NCBI GenBank assembly: GCA_964627605.1
Contig: CAZVGZ010000001.1
Coordinates: 124,001-188,000 of the forward strand
From: CAZVGZ01 sp964627605
Lineage (GTDB): Bacteria > Latescibacterota > MWCZ01 > CAZVGZ01
Length of the DNA stretch: 64,000 nucleotides
Reading direction: 5' to 3'
Positions 28,655-37,343 of the stretch are shown here, in pieces. The notes below the pieces were generated by a model. It searched no databases and was not told where the DNA came from. It saw only the letters and a program-made list of their open reading frames with translations. Position 1 is the stretch's first letter. The number at the start of each line of letters is the position of its first letter. The translations under genes and the position numbers were made by a program.

Positions 28655-28924
28655 GTGCACGAAGCCAACGACGACCACCGGCTCATGAGACGACTACAGA
28701 TCATTGAGGGACAGATCAAAGGTGTGAAAAGAATGGTTGAGGAGGAGGCGCACCCGTCTAAGATCCTCACACAGATGTCTGCGGTAAGAGCCGCGATAGC
28801 TGGCGCAGCGTCGGTGTTGGTCGGGTCGCACCTTCGAATCTCTCTGGCAGATATCGTCGCCCGTGACGGCGATCCTGACGAGGTGGACGACGTGATGGAT
28901 TCCCTCAAACTTTTTGGTAGCTAG
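28655..28924 (+). CDS. CsoR/FrmR-like regulator lacking ligand cysteines
   Basis: 89 aa, GTG 28655 after AGGAG. The fold is the DUF156/CsoR type: RRLQIIEGQIKGVKRMV then ILTQMSAVRAAI and SHLRISLADIV. In CsoR the metal ligands are Cys, His, Cys and in FrmR/RcnR a conserved Cys is kept. Here the first cysteine position is Pro34 (His33 before), the second is Ser63, and only His59 remains. The DNA-binding helices look intact, so it may sense something else or be constitutive. The next gene is a methyltransferase 5 bases on, possibly its target. Confidence 0.75.
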   Translation: MHEANDDHRLMRRLQIIEGQIKGVKRMVEEEAHPSKILTQMSAVRAAIAGAASVLVGSHLRISLADIVARDGDPDEVDDVMDSLKLFGS

Positions 28925-28929
28925 CCCCT

Positions 28930-30051
28930 GTGGCAATCGCATCAGGGACGGCTGTCGGAGGGGTTCGAGATGCTGACCGGCTGTTGCTGGAGTGCGTGGA
29001 GTTTGATGCTACGGATGCGGTACTCGACTTGGCACCGGGAGCAGCGCTGCTCACACTCGCCTCAGCGAAAACTGCACGGTCAACCGTCGCGCTCACCAGA
29101 TTCATCCAGGAACACGACAGCCTGCAGTCGATCCTGACTGGCGAGCTAGCTGTAGAGGTCCGCAGCGGGCACGGTCCAGGTGCGGTTGACAAGGCGTTTG
29201 ATGTGGTAGTTATCCGTACGACAGCGTCGCGCCGCCTAACGCAGAGGTGGATCACCGAGGGGTGGCTGCGCCTTAATCACGGCGGCCGACTATACCTGGC
29301 AGGTGAAATCCGCAGCGGCATCAAGCCCGCCATTGCTCACTTGACATCAATCTGCGCGAACACCACGACGCTGGCGGTCAAGAAAAGGTGTCGAGTCGCG
29401 TTGGCAACCAGATCTGCGGACAGCCCGCCACCGAGCGTTGATACCACGGACCCTTTTGAACTCTGCGAATATACAGTCCAAAATGAGTCTGTCCCGGTTT
29501 GGGCCACGCCTGGCGTTTTCAGCTGGGATCGGTTGGACCAAGGCACGTCGGATCTTTTGGATGCGATGGAAGTCCGTGAAGGCGAAGATGTTATCGACTT
29601 GGGTTGTGGAACCGGCGTCGTCGGAGCAGTCGCAGCAAAGTCGGTTGGGTGGCCGGGCATAGCGATGCTCGACTCTGACTGGCTGGCGGTAGAGGCGGCT
29701 CGCCGCACGGTTGAGCACCACGGTGGTGATCGGAATCAGGTGATGTGGAGCGACTGCTGCAAAGCCGTCAACGAGCGAGAATTCGATGTCGCAGTGACAA
29801 ATCCTCCGAGGCATCAAGGCAAAGACACTGATCTTCAAACTGTCAACCGATTTCTTTTTGAAGCGGCTGCGATTCTGAAGCCGGAAGGGCGTTTTTATGC
29901 TGTATCCAGCCGTGGGATGAAACTTATCGAACCGATGGAGACGCTTTTCAGAAACGTGAAGACACTATCACTCACGCCGCAGTACCAGGTCTGCATGGCA
30001 TCGCGTCCAAGGCAGGGGCATCCATTGTCCCCGCTGGGTTCGCAGCCGTAG
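28930..30051 (+). CDS. RsmC/RlmG-like methyltransferase
   Basis: 373 aa. The C-terminal half has the class I SAM motif VIDLGCGTGVVG (residues ~221-232), the acidic residue at the end of MLDSDW and the NPPRH (normally NPPFH) catalytic motif, as in rRNA guanine-N2 methyltransferases RsmC and RlmG. The N-terminal half is a degenerate MTase-like domain, as in RsmC. Substrate probably rRNA, but the Phe to Arg change is unusual. GTG 28930 five bases after the regulator. Confidence 0.75.
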   Translation: MAIASGTAVGGVRDADRLLLECVEFDATDAVLDLAPGAALLTLASAKTARSTVALTRFIQEHDSLQSILTGELAVEVRSGHGPGAVDKAFDVVVIRTTASRRLTQRWITEGWLRLNHGGRLYLAGEIRSGIKPAIAHLTSICANTTTLAVKKRCRVALATRSADSPPPSVDTTDPFELCEYTVQNESVPVWATPGVFSWDRLDQGTSDLLDAMEVREGEDVIDLGCGTGVVGAVAAKSVGWPGIAMLDSDWLAVEAARRTVEHHGGDRNQVMWSDCCKAVNEREFDVAVTNPPRHQGKDTDLQTVNRFLFEAAAILKPEGRFYAVSSRGMKLIEPMETLFRNVKTLSLTPQYQVCMASRPRQGHPLSPLGSQP

Positions 30052-30100
30052 TTTCATCTCTTCGCCGGACTGTGATTTCGGATTGTGGAAGGTGCAATAT

Positions 30101-30961
30101 ATGGAGCAAGTAACCGCACAGCCATATTCCAAACCTTCTGCGGTTGGAATGGTCATTTTGGGCTTTGTGGCTGGCATGGCCAGCGCGCTGCTGGGCATCG
30201 GTGCCGGAGCGTTGGTGGTGCCAACGCTGTCGGGGTTGATGGGCTTTGCGCTGAAACGAGCTGTGGGCATCTCATTGGGCGCTATGGTGGGGATAGTTGG
30301 CGTGGGTCTGGTAACCGAAATGGTTGTGGCGTTTGACAACATCCGGTGGGACCTTGGGTTTGCGCTGATATTGGGGGCGCAGTTAGGCGTAAGTCTTGGT
30401 GGATGCGTGATCCAGTTCATGCCTGAGAAGGTGTTGAGGTATCTACTTTTTGTTCTGCTGATTGTGATCGCCGCCAGGATGCTCGGATTCGTTGGCACCA
30501 ACGATATTGAGGGTAGGTTTGCCGACGATGGACTTGTCTCAGTTTTGGGGCTGGCGATTCTAGGGGTAGCTGTATTCGCTGGGTTTTTGTCGGTTATGTT
30601 CGGCTTAGGGGGCGGCGTGGTGGTGGTGCCAGCCCTGGTGTTTCTTGTGGGTGGAATGATTTTTCACAGTGCAAGGGCGACATCTCTGTTTATGATACTC
30701 CCCACCGCAGTTACCGGAGCGTTGCTCCACATCAGACAGAAAAATGCCGTCTGGGAGGATATCTGGCCGGTAATGATCCCCGGTGGTGCAGGCGCTATCG
30801 TCGGGGTAATTCTGGCCAACTCATTGGCTGCACCTCAACTCCACAAACTGTTCGCGGTCTTTGTTGTTTTCGCAGCAGCACGCCTGCTGGGCAAACGCAG
30901 TTCTTCATACGAACCAAGTGACAGCGGCCGCTGGGTGACCGGCAAAGGCGACGGTATCTAG
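30101..30961 (+). CDS. TauE/SafE-family permease
   Basis: 286 aa, eight hydrophobic segments. The family's glycine-rich repeat appears twice (LGFVAGMASALLGIGAGALVVP and later FLSVMFGLGGGVVVVPALVF). It likely exports sulfite or sulfoacetate-type anions. ATG 30101 has GGAAGG eight bases before it. The start at 30083 has none. DoxX follows. Confidence 0.85.
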   Translation: MEQVTAQPYSKPSAVGMVILGFVAGMASALLGIGAGALVVPTLSGLMGFALKRAVGISLGAMVGIVGVGLVTEMVVAFDNIRWDLGFALILGAQLGVSLGGCVIQFMPEKVLRYLLFVLLIVIAARMLGFVGTNDIEGRFADDGLVSVLGLAILGVAVFAGFLSVMFGLGGGVVVVPALVFLVGGMIFHSARATSLFMILPTAVTGALLHIRQKNAVWEDIWPVMIPGGAGAIVGVILANSLAAPQLHKLFAVFVVFAAARLLGKRSSSYEPSDSGRWVTGKGDGI

Positions 30962-31045
30962 AGGTTCGATGTCGCGCGGGATAGTCGGATTTTCAATCCA
31001 CAGATGGTCGTTGGTGCCACTCTCCTTGGTTGACAGGATATTGAG

Positions 31046-31453
31046 ATGATCGACCGATCGATGTTGTCCCAATTGGGCTCTGTCGTTCTCAGGGTGAGCG
31101 CGGGCGGTATGATGCTGTTTGATCATGGTTTGGGGAAATTGGCGCGACTGATGGACTCAGGACTGGATGCCAAATTCGCCGATCCTTTGGGGTTTGGGCC
31201 TTTTATCACTCTGGCGTTCGCAGCTTTTGCCGAAGGAATCTGCGCTGGGGCTGTGCTTGTTGGTTACAAGACCCGCTGGGCAACCGTTCCGCTGGTTATC
31301 ACGATGGCAGTGGCAGCGTTGGTTGTCCATGGCGACGACCCGTTCAAACGCAAGGAGATGGCGCTTTTGTACTGCACCGTTTTTTTGGCGGTGATGGCGC
31401 TTGGAGCTGGCCGATACTCCCTGGACGCGTACCTTAGCTCGCGCCGCAAGTAG
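31046..31453 (+). CDS. DoxX-family membrane protein
   Basis: 135 aa with four membrane segments: RVSAGGMMLFDHGLGKL, then FAEGICAGAVLVGY, VPLVITMAVAALVVHG and a final LLYCTVFLAVMALG. The pattern matches the DoxX/DoxD-like family, thought to take part in sulfur-linked electron transfer or detoxification. ATG 31046 has AGGA upstream. Neighbours TauE before and nuoA after. Confidence 0.8.
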   Translation: MIDRSMLSQLGSVVLRVSAGGMMLFDHGLGKLARLMDSGLDAKFADPLGFGPFITLAFAAFAEGICAGAVLVGYKTRWATVPLVITMAVAALVVHGDDPFKRKEMALLYCTVFLAVMALGAGRYSLDAYLSSRRK

Positions 31454-31546
31454 CTTGGCCATGCCTTGCGCACCACCGATGTGTAAGGTATTTTTTATCT
31501 CTCGGCGATAGAGCCAAATCTCTCCAGAATAGCAGGTTTAGCCCAC

Positions 31547-31915
31547 ATGACATTCCCCCACTATCTCCCTGTTCTCATTATGATTGGTGCAGCCGCAGCG
31601 TTCGGTATAGGCAGCATGATAGCAACGCATCTGATCGGCCCAAAGAAAAAGACCCCCGTCAAGCAGATGACTTACGAGTCGGGCAAAGACCCTGTGGGCG
31701 ATGCGCGTTTGCGCTTCAACGTCAGGTTCTATCTGATAGCCATGATCTTCGTGGTTTTTGACATTGAGGTGGTTTTTTTCTACCCGTGGGCGGCCATTTA
31801 TCGTGAACAGATTAGCCAGGGACTGCTGATTTTGGTCGAAATGCTGGTCTTCGTCGGTATTCTGCTCGTTGGCTACGTGGTGGCGTGGAAGAAGGGAGCC
31901 TTAGAGTGGGAATAG
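31547..31915 (+). CDS. nuoA: NADH-quinone oxidoreductase subunit A
   Basis: 122 aa membrane subunit of complex I. Three membrane segments, the loop YESGKDPVGDARLRFNVRFY and the acidic FDIEVVFFYPWA are the family's conserved block. It is followed without gap by nuoB, whose start lies inside the nuoA end (31906), so the two are translated as a coupled pair. Begins the nuoABCDE run. Confidence 0.96.
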   Translation: MTFPHYLPVLIMIGAAAAFGIGSMIATHLIGPKKKTPVKQMTYESGKDPVGDARLRFNVRFYLIAMIFVVFDIEVVFFYPWAAIYREQISQGLLILVEMLVFVGILLVGYVVAWKKGALEWE

Positions 31916-32445
31916 AGACTGCGCTCGGTGACGGCTACTTGACGACCAGAGTCGATGAGTTCGTCAACTGGGGCCGCAAGAACTCGCTATGGCCGATGCC
32001 TTTCGGAACCGCTTGCTGCGGGATCGAGTTGATGGCGCTGCTTGGTCCCAAATATGACGTGGCGAGGTTCGGCGCTGAAGCTATCAGATTCAGCCCAAGG
32101 CAGAGCGACCTGATGGTCGTAGCCGGGCGGATCTCCATAAAAATGATGCCGGTCCTACAACGAATCTGGCAGCAGATGCCGGAGCCGAAATGGTGTGTTT
32201 CGATGGGTGCGTGCGCCTCCTCTGGAGGTGTATTCGACACCTACACGCTGGTTCAGGGCGTCGATCAGTTCATCCCGGTAGACGTATATATTCCCGGTTG
32301 TCCGCCTCGACCTGAAGCGCTGATAGACGCCATCATGGAAGTCCAGCGTGTCGTTGAGGAAGACAGCGTTCTCCGCTATAAGGACACGGTCCCCGAAGCA
32401 CCAGTCGCAGAGCCTGACACGACCGAATTACCTCAGGTCACTTGA
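31906..32445 (+). CDS. nuoB: NADH-quinone oxidoreductase subunit B
   Basis: 179 aa carrying the N2 [4Fe-4S] cluster ligands C37, C38, C103 and C132, with spacing as in E. coli NuoB. The conserved FGTACCGIELM and MGACASSGG then PGCPPRPE are present. GTG 31906 has AAGGGAG at ~8 bases; GTG 31885 has none. It overlaps nuoA by ten bases. Works between the quinone site and the peripheral arm. Confidence 0.95.
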   Translation: MGIETALGDGYLTTRVDEFVNWGRKNSLWPMPFGTACCGIELMALLGPKYDVARFGAEAIRFSPRQSDLMVVAGRISIKMMPVLQRIWQQMPEPKWCVSMGACASSGGVFDTYTLVQGVDQFIPVDVYIPGCPPRPEALIDAIMEVQRVVEEDSVLRYKDTVPEAPVAEPDTTELPQVT

Positions 32446-32497
32446 GGTCGCTCGTGAGAGTTTCAGAAACACTACCACAGGTAGAGTGGGCGAAAAT

Positions 32498-33016
32498 ATG
32501 AGCCAGGCGTTAGCTGAAAAATTACAGGCCGAGTTTGAGGGCAGTGTCACCGATGTATCGAGTCGGGAGGTCGCTCGATCAACTCCGTCTACCCAGGTGA
32601 CGGTGAGAGTTGAGCGCGAGCGGATCGTTGACGTGCTTACTTTCGCCCGTGATGAGTTGGGGCTCAAGTTTCTGTCGGACATAAGCGCCATCGACTATCT
32701 TCAGATGTCTGGGGCCGAGCGGTTCACAGTGATCTATGTTTTGCGAAATATAGCTGATGGCGGCGAGCTGATATTAAAGGCCGCAGTGCCTGAAGAGCCT
32801 GCCGAGATAGATTCTGCATGCAGTGTCTACAAGGGCGCTAACTGGCTTGAGAGGGAGGTGTACGACATGTTTGGCATCACTTTCTTGAGCCACCCAAACA
32901 TGACGCGGATCCTGACTCCCGACGAGTTCGACGGTCATCCGCTGCGCAAAGACTATCCCGTTCAAGGTAGAGGGTTCCGTGACCGCTTCCCCGTCATCTC
33001 CCGCGATGCCAGCTAA
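32498..33016 (+). CDS. nuoC: NADH-quinone oxidoreductase subunit C
   Basis: 172 aa, 30-kDa-subunit family. Conserved features are the FLSDISAIDYL strand, ANWLEREVYDMFGI and the C-terminal HPLRKDYPVQGRG. It is separate from NuoD, not the fused CD form of enterobacteria. ATG 32498 follows a weak RBS. The next start lies inside its 3' end. Confidence 0.94.
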   Translation: MSQALAEKLQAEFEGSVTDVSSREVARSTPSTQVTVRVERERIVDVLTFARDELGLKFLSDISAIDYLQMSGAERFTVIYVLRNIADGGELILKAAVPEEPAEIDSACSVYKGANWLEREVYDMFGITFLSHPNMTRILTPDEFDGHPLRKDYPVQGRGFRDRFPVISRDAS

Positions 33017-34247
33017 CACCAACGACACCATCGAAATGTCTGATCTGACCTACGCCCAAGCTCCGTCCGCCCAGTCAGAGCGGATGCGCATCAACTTTGG
33101 ACCGTCGCACCCGGCGACCCACGGGACGCTGAGGGTGATGCTAGAGCTCGACGGCGAGACAATCGTTGGCGTCGAGCCTGAGATAGGCTATCTCCACACC
33201 GGTTTTGAGAAGATCGCCGAAGAACTCAGCTACAGCCAGTTCATCCCATTAAGCGACCGGATGAACTACCTCTCAGCGATCAATAACAACATCGGCTACG
33301 CCATCGCAGTTGAAGAGCTATTGGGAATGGAACTGCCTGAACGCGCCCAGTATGCTCGAGTTATTTTGGCCGAGCTTGGTCGCATTGCCGATCACCTGGT
33401 GTGGCTCGGTATGCAAGCGGTGGACATCGGTGCCTTCACAGCGTTTCTCTGGGGTTTCACCGAGCGAGAGAGGCTCTACGACATCTTTGAGGCGGTCTGT
33501 GGTGCCAGACTCACCACGAGCATCACACGAATCGGCGGGATGATAGCGGATCTGCCTCATGATTTTGACGAGCGGGTCAAGGGGTTCCTCAAAGGGTTTG
33601 ACAGCACGATGGCCGATCTCGACCGGCTGTTGACGCGCAACCGCATCTGGATTGATCGCACTCAAGGCATCTCTCCGATTTCTCAAGAAGACGCTATCTC
33701 GTTCGGCCTGAGCGGACCGGTGCTCAGGGCAACCGGCGTGGAGTATGACGTTCGCAAGGCCAACCCATATCTGGTCTACGACCGGATGGATTTTGAGGTC
33801 GTGATCGGCGATAACGGTGATGTGTATGAGAGGTATTTAGTTCGGATGGAGGAGATGCGCCAGAGCGTGCGGATCGTGGAGCAAGCGCTGTCACAACTCC
33901 CTGAAGGCGACATACTCGCCTATGACAACAAGACCGTGTTGCCCCCCAAAGAAGAGGTCTACAACACGATTGAGGGGCTGATACACCATTTCGAGCTAAC
34001 GATGCCTGGGTTCGGGATATCCCCGGAGAGCGGCGCAGAGATCTATTCAGCGACTGAGGCACCCAACGGCGAACTGGGTTTCTATCTAGTTAGCGACGGC
34101 AGCGGTAAACCATATCGATTGAGGGTCCGCCCCCCGTCATTTCTGAATTACGCTCCTGTGGGCGAGTTGCTCATGGGTACCATGATATCGGACACGGTGG
34201 CGGTAATAGGGTCTCTAAACGTTATCGCAGGCGAACTTGACAGATGA
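32979..34247 (+). CDS. nuoD: NADH-quinone oxidoreductase subunit D
   Basis: 422 aa, 49-kDa subunit lining the quinone pocket. FGPSHPATHGTLR, IGYLHTGFEK and the PTR-like RLTTSITRIGG and C-terminal FLNYAPV...LLMG are in place. GTG 32979 has GAGGG seven bases upstream and overlaps nuoC; ATG 33006 and 33036 have no RBS, so the longer form is preferred. Confidence 0.95.
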   Translation: MTASPSSPAMPANTNDTIEMSDLTYAQAPSAQSERMRINFGPSHPATHGTLRVMLELDGETIVGVEPEIGYLHTGFEKIAEELSYSQFIPLSDRMNYLSAINNNIGYAIAVEELLGMELPERAQYARVILAELGRIADHLVWLGMQAVDIGAFTAFLWGFTERERLYDIFEAVCGARLTTSITRIGGMIADLPHDFDERVKGFLKGFDSTMADLDRLLTRNRIWIDRTQGISPISQEDAISFGLSGPVLRATGVEYDVRKANPYLVYDRMDFEVVIGDNGDVYERYLVRMEEMRQSVRIVEQALSQLPEGDILAYDNKTVLPPKEEVYNTIEGLIHHFELTMPGFGISPESGAEIYSATEAPNGELGFYLVSDGSGKPYRLRVRPPSFLNYAPVGELLMGTMISDTVAVIGSLNVIAGELDR

Positions 34248-34265
34248 CTTTTGGACGAGGCAAAC

Positions 34266-34739
34266 ATGGCGTTTGAGTGGACCGATGAAGCCAAGACCGA
34301 GGCGCAGGAGCTGCTGACCAGGTATCCGGTCAAACGTGGAGCGTTGATCCCTCTGCTCTATCTGGTCCAGGGCGCGCAAGGTTGGGTGTCGCCAGAGGGC
34401 ATGGTCGCGGTAGCCGAACTTACCGACACCTCGCCAGCAACGGTGATGGGTGTCGCGACTTTCTATCCGATGTTCTATCTGGAGCCGGTCGGAAAATACG
34501 TCCTTGAGGTCTGTTCGACTTTGCCGTGTAGGCTATGCGGCTCCCAGGAGATTGAGGATCAGATCACCAGCAAACTGGGGATCGGCCCAGGGGAGACGAC
34601 TACCAACGGCAAGTTCACTCTCCGCAAAGTAGAGTGTCTGGCATCGTGCGGAACAGCACCGGCTATTATGGTTAACAGAGACCTCCACGAGAGTCTGACA
34701 TCGAAATCGCTCGACCAGCTCCTTGACGGCCTTGAGTAG
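34266..34739 (+). CDS. nuoE: NADH-quinone oxidoreductase subunit E
   Basis: 157 aa, 24-kDa thioredoxin-like [2Fe-2S] subunit. Ligands are C83, C88, C124 and C128 (VCSTLPC, then ECLASC). N-terminal helices have PVKRGALIPLLYLVQGAQGW. ATG 34266 has GAGG five bases upstream. It ends the run: nuoF and later subunits do not follow, and the next gene is on the opposite strand. They must be encoded elsewhere. Confidence 0.93.
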   Translation: MAFEWTDEAKTEAQELLTRYPVKRGALIPLLYLVQGAQGWVSPEGMVAVAELTDTSPATVMGVATFYPMFYLEPVGKYVLEVCSTLPCRLCGSQEIEDQITSKLGIGPGETTTNGKFTLRKVECLASCGTAPAIMVNRDLHESLTSKSLDQLLDGLE

Positions 34740-34800
34740 CCTTTTCCCCTGTCGACTACGCGTTTGGCAACTCCTTCTGTCATCTGATTGGTATTGCGGA

Positions 34801-35349
34801 TCACGCCTGCCTTGGAACCCATGGAATCTCCGTTTCGCCCGCCTGTTGAGATACCCATCTCGCCAGAACAAACAGCAGATCCCCCAGCCTGTTGAGGTAT
34901 ACCGTGATCTGTGGGGTCACTTCCGCAGAACGCGCCAGTGTCGCCAACCGCCTCTCAGCCCTGCGGCTGACGGTACGAACGTGGTGAAGCTGTGATGACG
35001 CCAGACCTCCTCCAGGCAGTATAAACGTCGTCAAAGGTTCTGTTGCCGGCGTGAGCCGGTCGATGTGTAATTCAAGCGAAACAATCATCTGCTCGGAGGT
35101 GCGGCCAATGCCCGTGTCCTGGCTTTTTGGCGTGGCGAGGTCCGCGCCGACAACCATCAAATCCTCCTGAAGGTTGTGGATGAGGTCACTCACCTCGGCG
35201 TCGCCACATAACGCTTCGGCGACTCCCAGCAGCGCATTTAGTTCGTCCACCGCGCCGACCGCCTCCACATGTGGATCGTCCTTATCCACTTCCGTACCAC
35301 CAAAAAGCTGAGTCCGGCCGTCGTCACCGACTTTTGTATAGATATTCAT
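34801..35349 (-). CDS. PduO-type cob(I)alamin adenosyltransferase
   Basis: 182 aa. TKVGDDGRTQLFGGTEVDKD, VEAVGAVDELNALLG, FILPGGGLASSQLHHVRTVS-type and RRAERRLATLAR are the ATP- and B12-binding motifs of the MMAB/PduO family. It makes adenosylcobalamin. ATG 35349 overlaps the stop of an upstream lipoprotein fragment (ATGA). It converges on nuoE. Confidence 0.9.
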   Translation of the reverse strand: MNIYTKVGDDGRTQLFGGTEVDKDDPHVEAVGAVDELNALLGVAEALCGDAEVSDLIHNLQEDLMVVGADLATPKSQDTGIGRTSEQMIVSLELHIDRLTPATEPLTTFILPGGGLASSQLHHVRTVSRRAERRLATLARSAEVTPQITVYLNRLGDLLFVLARWVSQQAGETEIPWVPRQA

Positions 35350-35534
35350 CGTGCTGTCCGTTGTTGGAATTCGAGACGGTTGCGAGCGTGCGCGCGACTT
35401 ACGTCTGATACAGCCCCAGGCGTTGGGCCACAGAGAATGGTTATTGGCGTATGAGGAAAACGGTCCACCTGGCTTTCGCAGCCGACAACGCAGAGCACCG
35501 CCGCTATCAAAACACTCCGTGGGGAGGTCCGCAT
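35346..35534 (-). pseudogene. N-terminal fragment of a TctC/Bug-type lipoprotein
   Basis: ATG 35534 (AAGGA upstream) opens a lipoprotein signal with lipobox LCVVGC. Then RFPHTPITILCGPTPGAVSD strongly resembles the mature start of Bug/TctC solute-binding proteins (PxxPITLIVPFxxGG). After 62 residues the frame ends at the pduO start, so the remaining ~260 residues are missing. Either a deletion remnant or a small independent lipoprotein. TGA and ATG overlap, so pduO may still be coupled to its translation. Confidence 0.5.
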
Positions 35535-35724
35535 GCCAATCCTTTCGCGCATTCAGAATCGCGAGCAATGTTCGCCTACAAACAAGACTGCGCCAGAATT
35601 CTAGCGGCCTGAGCCGCGTAGGTCAACGCGTCACCGCGTTGACACGATGGGTTATCTGCCCAATCTTCACGGTACTAGGTTGCGCACATCTCTTCCCAAC
35701 ACTCACCAAAGGTGCTCGCAGAAC

Positions 35725-37314
35725 ATGCCTGATGAGATAGTATACCTGGACAGCTATGCCTATATTGGACAACGAGGTCCCATCGACCCAGAAGCCAGAT
35801 GGTCCACCGACTCGCTTATTGATGAGATGTCGCATGTGGGGATTCACGGGGCGCTCGTGACCCACAGCATCGCCAAAGAGTACGACCCAGCGTACGGCAA
35901 CGACCTGCTGACCGACGAGTTGGCCAAAAATCCGCGTTTGCTGGGCTGTTGGGTGCTCCTGCCACACCACTTTGGCGAGATGGTTCCAGGCGGTCAGTTG
36001 GTGGAGCAGATGCTTGACAACGGGATTCGCGCTGCCCGCCTCTGCCCAAACACTCACCACTACACGCTAGACAAGTCCACCAGCGGCGAGATTCTCAGCG
36101 CGCTTGAGGCCCAAACCATCCCGCTCTGCATAGAGGGTAGCGCGGCTGACTACGGCACATTGGGGTGGCTGTGCGAAGCGTATCCAAAGCTGCCGGTGTT
36201 GTTTCAGCAGAACAGTTGGGCGGACATCAGGAAACTTCTTCCCATCATGGATCGGTGCGACAACCTCCATACAGAGTTCTCCACCAACCAGTCCAATTAC
36301 GCGATCGAACGGTTCGCCGAGCGGTATGGTGCTGAGCGTCTGCTGCTGGGGACCGAAGCACAATTCAAGAGCCCTGGCGCGGCAAAAGCCTTCGTTGACT
36401 ACTCAGAACTCAGCGACCGCGACCGCAGGCTGATTGCTGGAGGCAATCTTGCCCGGCTACTGAAATTGGAGGAGTTGCCTCAATTATACCCGACCAATCC
36501 AAACGAAGGGTCTGTCCTGCAAACAGTCAAGGCTGGACGACCGTTGGAAATTCTAGTGATAGATGCGCACACCCACATCAACCCGGTGGGTTTGATGGGC
36601 GTCGGACACCATCCACAACCCTTTGGCGATGTGGGCGGTATGGTCTCCAGGAACCGCAGGCTGGGGATAGACCGGTTCTGCCCAAGCGCGTGGTTGGGGA
36701 TATGGACTGGGATCGAATCGGCAAACGAGAGCGTTTCATGCGATGTTCGAGAAAAATATCCAGACGACGTGATACCCTACGCGACTCTCAACCCGTCATA
36801 CATTGGCGATTTTCCTGCGGCGATTCGCCATGCTCATGAAGATTTGGGATGCTTGGGGATAAAGCCATATTACCCCCGCACACTGATTCCGTACGACAGC
36901 CCAAGATGGGCGCCATGGTTCGAGTACGGTGACGAGCACCATCTCTACTGCCTGTTGCACGCGTCCGCTAACTTCTCAAACGAGGTGGCTCGGATAAGCG
37001 ACCTCTACCCACATATCAGCTTTCTGCTTGCTCACAGCGGCGGATCGTTCGATGTAGCCCGAAGTCACGTCGCCTTAGCCAACGAGCACAAAAACGTATT
37101 TCTTGAGATCACTCTTACGCCTGTAACCCACGGGGTTATCGAGTACATGGCAGGAGAGGTCGGTGTCGAGAGGGTGATATTTGGGACCGATGCCCCGATG
37201 CGTGATCCCGCACCACAGCTCGGGTGGTTGGCGTACTCGCGTTTCACCGATGACGAACTGGCGCTGATGTTTGGCAAAAACATGGAGGCGATAGTCAGCC
37301 GCTGCAAACTCTGA
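35725..37314 (+). CDS. Tandem amidohydrolase-2 domain protein
   Basis: 529 aa with two similar TIM-barrel domains. The first (about 1-270) starts IVYLDSYAYIG, lacks the HxH metal motif and is otherwise complete, with GTEAQFKSPG and GGNLARLLKL at its end. The second (about 275-529) starts VIDAHTHINP, keeping the DxHxH motif, with YCLLHASANF, LAHSGGSF and GTDAPMRDP. Family members hydrolyse or decarboxylate aromatic and lactone substrates. The first copy is probably structural. ATG 35725 is chosen as start because the sequence before it is not family-like. Confidence 0.7.
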   Translation: MPDEIVYLDSYAYIGQRGPIDPEARWSTDSLIDEMSHVGIHGALVTHSIAKEYDPAYGNDLLTDELAKNPRLLGCWVLLPHHFGEMVPGGQLVEQMLDNGIRAARLCPNTHHYTLDKSTSGEILSALEAQTIPLCIEGSAADYGTLGWLCEAYPKLPVLFQQNSWADIRKLLPIMDRCDNLHTEFSTNQSNYAIERFAERYGAERLLLGTEAQFKSPGAAKAFVDYSELSDRDRRLIAGGNLARLLKLEELPQLYPTNPNEGSVLQTVKAGRPLEILVIDAHTHINPVGLMGVGHHPQPFGDVGGMVSRNRRLGIDRFCPSAWLGIWTGIESANESVSCDVREKYPDDVIPYATLNPSYIGDFPAAIRHAHEDLGCLGIKPYYPRTLIPYDSPRWAPWFEYGDEHHLYCLLHASANFSNEVARISDLYPHISFLLAHSGGSFDVARSHVALANEHKNVFLEITLTPVTHGVIEYMAGEVGVERVIFGTDAPMRDPAPQLGWLAYSRFTDDELALMFGKNMEAIVSRCKL

Positions 37315-37343
37315 ATAAGACCAGCTTCGGTGGCACGGTCAGT

